From Rhodothermia bacterium (GTDB lineage Bacteria; Bacteroidota; Rhodothermia; Rhodothermales; UBA2364), in assembly GCA_017303715.1 (NCBI GenBank), contig JAFLBZ010000039.1, positions 1-39,286 of the forward strand: DNA of 39,286 bases. Reading direction: 5' to 3'. Made by a program: the position numbers and the translations under genes. The notes beneath the pieces are model-generated. The model searched no databases and was not told where the DNA came from. It saw only the letters and a program-made list of their open reading frames with translations. Shown in pieces: positions 36,362-39,286 of the stretch (positions within the stretch are counted from its first letter, which is position 1; every line of letters starts with the position of its first letter).

Positions 36362-36884
36362 CGTTTTGTTTCTTCAAGGGCGCAACATGTTCTTGGTACA
36401 ATGCGACAAGCGAATAGACATCCGGCAATTCTTGAATAACCATCCAGATAAAAATGATGCCGGAAAGCAAGTTGAGCCAATAAATGGGGTTTTGATGTAG
36501 GGTTCCGTCTAAGACGGCAAAGAGGCAAATCACCCCGCCCAACATTGCAGGGGCCTCTGCAAGTGCGGCTCGAGAAATCAATGCGGTACGGATCGGTGTC
36601 AATGCGGATTCTGGTGGAACAGTAGCCGCTTGTGTCATAAGTCTTGCAAAAATAATGGGCCGCAGAAACCATATGGCGGCAAATAGGAAAATGTGTGCTA
36701 CCGATAAAACGTTGATCAAGGAGAGATCTCCTTTGGTGGAAGGCGGTGGCGTGGAGGCATATAAAAAGCCAATAACACCATAAAAAATACCAATACCTGC
36801 TGCAAAGGCGATGAAAATGATTTTTAAAGGTTGTATGTCGGCCTCTCTAAGCTGGTTTTGGAAACGCTCACTATCTCGGTTCAT
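36351..36884 (-). CDS. Small polytopic membrane protein, unknown function
   Basis: 177 residues with about four predicted membrane segments: about 21-43 (IIFIAFAAGIGIFYGVIGFL), 60-82, 112-130 (APAMLGGVICLFAVLDG) and 134-152. Both ends are polar and probably cytoplasmic. I do not recognise a named family. It is a single gene, divergent from the HExxH/VWA gene and convergent with dtd. The even hydrophobic spacing and good frame length support a real gene. Confidence 0.7.
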   Translation of the reverse strand: MNRDSERFQNQLREADIQPLKIIFIAFAAGIGIFYGVIGFLYASTPPPSTKGDLSLINVLSVAHIFLFAAIWFLRPIIFARLMTQAATVPPESALTPIRTALISRAALAEAPAMLGGVICLFAVLDGTLHQNPIYWLNLLSGIIFIWMVIQELPDVYSLVALYQEHVAPLKKQNETL

Positions 36885-36922
36885 AGAACTTGGTATTGTA
36901 TTTTGTAAAATATAAGGATGGA

Positions 36923-36954
36923 ACTCGAACCTCTAAAGCTGGTACTCGAACCTC
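36923..36954. promoter_or_regulatory. Direct repeat upstream of the HExxH/VWA gene
   Basis: ACTCGAACCTC occurs twice (36923-36933 and 36944-36954) with starts 21 bases apart, two helical turns. It lies 52 bases before the chosen start of the HExxH/VWA gene and could be an operator for a regulator binding one DNA face. A simple local duplication is the alternative. Confidence 0.35.
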
Positions 36955-37006
36955 GAAAAAATATACAAGGGGGCAACAACACCCAAAATACCGAAAGGAA
37001 AATACC

Positions 37007-38782
37007 ATGACATTGGACATTTCCCAAATAAAATCCATTTGGTTGGCACAATGGGAGGCTGCGCTGGCACAGTGGAGTCGCTTTACGCGATTGCGTGAAC
37101 CTGTTTTTTGTGAAAATAAGGATGAAGAAGCGGCAGAAGGCTTAACAAGTTCCTTTGCCATGATTCGGCTTGTGGATAAACAAGTGGTGATAGGCTTGCC
37201 ACAGATAAAAAAAATGAATTTAGCGCCCTTTGGGTTGGAGATTCTGGCGCATGAAATCGGACACCACGTTTTTTGTCCGGGCGACCTAACGGATCATGGT
37301 AAAATGCTGGCCAGAATGAAGTATGCGCTGCCTCTCATGGAGGACTTAGCACCAATGGTGGCGAATATGTATGCAGACCTGCTCATAAACGATCGCCTCC
37401 AACGTCAAAATGGCCTGAATATGGCGGCTGTATTCGAGACGATTAACACTCTGCCCGATAATCCAATTTGGACGTTTTATATGCGTACCTATGAAATCCT
37501 TTGGCAATTAGAAACTGGAACATTGGGCTTAAAGGAGGTTCCTGCACGGATTGAAGGCGATGCGCGATTGGCTACACGTTTGATTCGGGTGTATGGAAAA
37601 TATTGGTTAGACGGTTCGGGCAGGTTTGCGGCCTTGTGTTTACCGTATTTGATGGAAGAGAAAGATAAAAACAAGAACGACGGTAGTGGAGGCATTCGGC
37701 AACTACTTCGTGGATGGGTGGACTTGGCGCAAGCCGGTCAAAATGGATGGCCAGAAGGATTAACGGAGGAAGAAGAAAATATTTCTCATCAAGCCATACA
37801 TCCATTGTACGACCCCTTGATTAACGACACACTTCCGCAGCATGGTGCGGGTAGTCCGACGACAATCGCCCCCCAAGACATTGTGGGTGGTAGAAAAAAA
37901 ATTGATCGTTATCGCGGCCCTATGGACTATGGAAAACTGCTTAAAGATTTAGGCTCCACAGCCTCTGATGTAGAGGTGGCAATGCGGTATTATAAAGAGC
38001 GGGCACAGCCTTATTTAATCCCTATCCCGACGATTCAACAAAAAAAAGTTGCTGAAAAACTTCCAGAGGGCTTCCAACGCTGGGACATTGGGTCGCCTTT
38101 AGAAAAAATAGATTGGTTCAAAAGCATGATCCGTAGTCCTCTCGTTGTCCCCGGACTCACAACCGTCGAACGTTTTTATGGCGAAGTGCCCGGAAAAGAA
38201 CCTGAAAAAAAGCCCATTGACCTTTATATTGGAATTGATTGCTCTGGCTCTATGCCTAATCCAGCCTATCAAATCTCTTACCCGACACTTGCGGCCACCA
38301 TCATGGCGCGTTCAGGTATTCGTGCCCGTGCCAACATCATGGCTTGTTTATCGGGTGAACCCGGTAGGTCTATTCAAACCGAAGGATTTATACAAAATGA
38401 AGCCGATATTCTTAAATTGCTTACGGGCTATTTGGGAACAGGGTATGCGTTTGGCATTTTTCGCTTACAGGAAGTCTTTGCCCAACGTAAACCAACCGAC
38501 ACGCCTTGCCATATTCTAATTATCACGGATCAAGACGTTTTTTCTATGCTGGATGAAAAAAGAAACAATGCTCTGGACGGCTGGAGTGTTGCAGAAATGG
38601 CTGCAAAAAATGCGGGTGCGGGTGCTACCTTTGTCTTGCATATGCCATTTGGATGGCGTGATAAAGATGTGGAACGAATGAAAAAAATTGGTTGGGATGT
38701 CTTTAGGTTATACGACTGGTCTGAACTTATCACTTTTGCCCGTGATTTTAGCCATAAACGCTTTGCAAAGATAAATTCATGA
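37007..38782 (+). CDS. Metallopeptidase-like (HExxH) plus VWA domain protein
   Basis: 591 residues from ATG 37007; the frame is open 39 codons upstream over the direct repeat, which looks non-coding. The N-terminal half contains LAHEIGHHVFCPGD with H82-E83-x2-H86, the zinc-peptidase motif. The C-terminal third is a VWA-like domain with an intact MIDAS, D411-C-S413-G-S415 (GIDCSGSMPNP), and a later TDQD. This matches the putative metallopeptidase plus VWA-like proteins related to DUF2201, which often work with a MoxR-type AAA+ ATPase. No such ATPase lies in the window. No signal peptide, so it is cytoplasmic. Protein remodelling or cofactor insertion is only an inference. Confidence 0.82.
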   Translation: MTLDISQIKSIWLAQWEAALAQWSRFTRLREPVFCENKDEEAAEGLTSSFAMIRLVDKQVVIGLPQIKKMNLAPFGLEILAHEIGHHVFCPGDLTDHGKMLARMKYALPLMEDLAPMVANMYADLLINDRLQRQNGLNMAAVFETINTLPDNPIWTFYMRTYEILWQLETGTLGLKEVPARIEGDARLATRLIRVYGKYWLDGSGRFAALCLPYLMEEKDKNKNDGSGGIRQLLRGWVDLAQAGQNGWPEGLTEEEENISHQAIHPLYDPLINDTLPQHGAGSPTTIAPQDIVGGRKKIDRYRGPMDYGKLLKDLGSTASDVEVAMRYYKERAQPYLIPIPTIQQKKVAEKLPEGFQRWDIGSPLEKIDWFKSMIRSPLVVPGLTTVERFYGEVPGKEPEKKPIDLYIGIDCSGSMPNPAYQISYPTLAATIMARSGIRARANIMACLSGEPGRSIQTEGFIQNEADILKLLTGYLGTGYAFGIFRLQEVFAQRKPTDTPCHILIITDQDVFSMLDEKRNNALDGWSVAEMAAKNAGAGATFVLHMPFGWRDKDVERMKKIGWDVFRLYDWSELITFARDFSHKRFAKINS

Positions 38783-38831
38783 AATTGGAATTATTCTGTG
38801 TTTATGGATCACTTATTACCTCTAAAAATAA

Positions 38832-39089
38832 ATGAAAAGAAGAACATTCCTGAAAAATGCCATTAAAGGTATGGCAACTGTTGCAATAACCTCGGCTTTT
38901 TTGACTGCGTATGGTGCCTGTTCATTTACTGCCATTGATACAAAAATGAGCCACTTCGAGGAAATAGCAGAATCGGTGAAAAATAAATTGTTTTTCGCCG
39001 GAGAGCATACCAATGTGGATTATTTCTCTACGGCACATGGGGCTTATTTAGGCGGAATCCGAGAAGCCAATAAAATGATGAACCTTTAA
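38832..39089 (+). pseudogene. Internally deleted FAD amine oxidase remnant
   Basis: 85 codons in an intact frame. Residues 1-24 are a Tat-type signal (KRRTFLKNAIKGMA then a hydrophobic run). From about residue 26, YGACSFTAID, then KLFFAGEHTNVDYFSTAHGAYLGGIREA, matches the last 60 or so residues of flavin monoamine oxidases, including the GEHT FAD-contact region. A full enzyme has about 450 residues, so the FAD-binding N-terminal Rossmann region and the substrate domain are missing. The join is in frame. It is best read as an internal deletion of a Tat-exported amine oxidase; an assembly collapse is the alternative. It cannot be active alone. Confidence 0.75.
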
Positions 39090-39102
39090 CCTACACCCAC
39101 TT

Positions 39103-39189
39103 ATGGAAGATAAACTCCAAGCATTTCGCCAACCTTTGGTAACCGCTACAGGTATTATACTCTATATCTTAGCCATATTTAGAGGTTAA
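39103..39189 (+). pseudogene. 28-codon ORF, possible truncated membrane-protein gene
   Basis: The frame reads MEDKLQAFRQPLVTATGIIL then YILAIFRG and stops. The opening looks like the start of small Bacteroidota membrane proteins with an RQPLVTATGI-type first helix, but it ends after one hydrophobic segment. It begins 13 bases after the amine-oxidase remnant, and its stop overlaps the end of the opposite-strand PIN-like gene. It is either a real tiny membrane peptide or the stump of a deleted gene. Confidence 0.35.
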
Positions 39190-39286
39190 TCGCCTCAAAT
39201 TTGGCAATATCTCTCAATGTATTGGGATTAAAAATGTTTGCATCGGTTTTGGAAGTTGCAGAAATAATGATTTTCGCCATTTTAAC
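39179..39286 (-). CDS. C-terminal end of a probable PIN-domain (VapC-like) protein, partial
   Basis: The last 35 codons of a leftward gene that enters from the right edge. They read VKMAKIIISATSKTDANIFN followed by PNTLRDIAKFEAINL and a stop. The pattern (basic-hydrophobic opening, II.SAT, then a strand and NT.D...FE..NL) matches the end of VapC-type PIN ribonucleases, where DAIIAATA and a final D-containing strand complete the active site. The Asp of DAII is Lys here. The upstream part and any antitoxin are outside the window. Confidence 0.5.
   Translation of the reverse strand, partial: VKMAKIIISATSKTDANIFNPNTLRDIAKFEAINL

Noticed and set aside
36895-36915. A TATTTTGTAAAAT promoter box upstream of the HExxH/VWA gene, and a similar box near 27911 before the ParA pair.
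   Set aside because: The spacing in the -7 element is one base short of the Bacteroidota TAnnTTTG consensus and there is no clear -33 partner, so a promoter cannot be claimed.

Overview
The window looks like a chromosomal segment of a Bacteroidota-type bacterium, most plausibly from the Rhodothermia/Balneolia side of the phylum or a related FCB lineage. The reasons are a SusC/FecA-style TonB-dependent receptor with an N-terminal carboxypeptidase-regulatory-like domain, large secreted Asp-box propeller proteins, a secreted GH9 cellulase, a FloA-type flotillin, few visible Shine-Dalgarno motifs, and intergenic hairpin arrays. No rRNA, tRNA, CRISPR array or complete transposase was seen. The lineage is inferred from gene families, not from a marker-gene search.

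Layout. 1-1161 is a dense composite array of tandem repeats made of small hairpins. 1162-3594 (-) is a TonB-dependent receptor whose leader carries a clear TPP riboswitch, so it is predicted to take up thiamin. 3805-7882 (-) is an overlapping three-gene set (FemAB-like acyltransferase, GT-C-like polytopic membrane protein, oligosaccharide flippase), probably an envelope glycan operon. 7918-10177 holds housekeeping genes: rsmE, rnhA and a zinc-ribbon/TPR membrane protein coupled to rnhA.

10364-18864 (+) is a run of three exported proteins: an M1 metallopeptidase apparently fused to an outer-membrane barrel, a PIG-L deacetylase with a C-terminal amidotransferase-like domain, and a 1,000-residue Asp-box propeller protein. 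After a decayed hairpin region, 19174-23537 (-) carries an N-acylglucosamine 2-epimerase family enzyme and a paralogue of the propeller protein. A second hairpin array fills 23791-24384, between this leftward gene and the rightward GH9 cellulase gene (24609-26384).

26496-27805 (-) has a GATase-1 protein and Maf. 27995-29654 (+) holds two tandem ParA-like ATPases without a ParB. Then come a penicillin-acylase family enzyme, moaA, moaC, floA, rdgB and dtd, a small membrane protein (-), and a HExxH plus VWA protein. The last 500 bases hold an internally deleted amine-oxidase gene, a 28-codon ORF that may be a truncated membrane-protein gene, and the 3' end of a probable PIN-domain gene, which together look like a stretch of gene decay.

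The most unusual features are the ordered hairpin arrays at 1-1110 and 23791-24384 with a decayed copy at 18925-19160, the orphan ParA pair, the peptidase-barrel fusion, and the amine-oxidase mini-gene at the right end.
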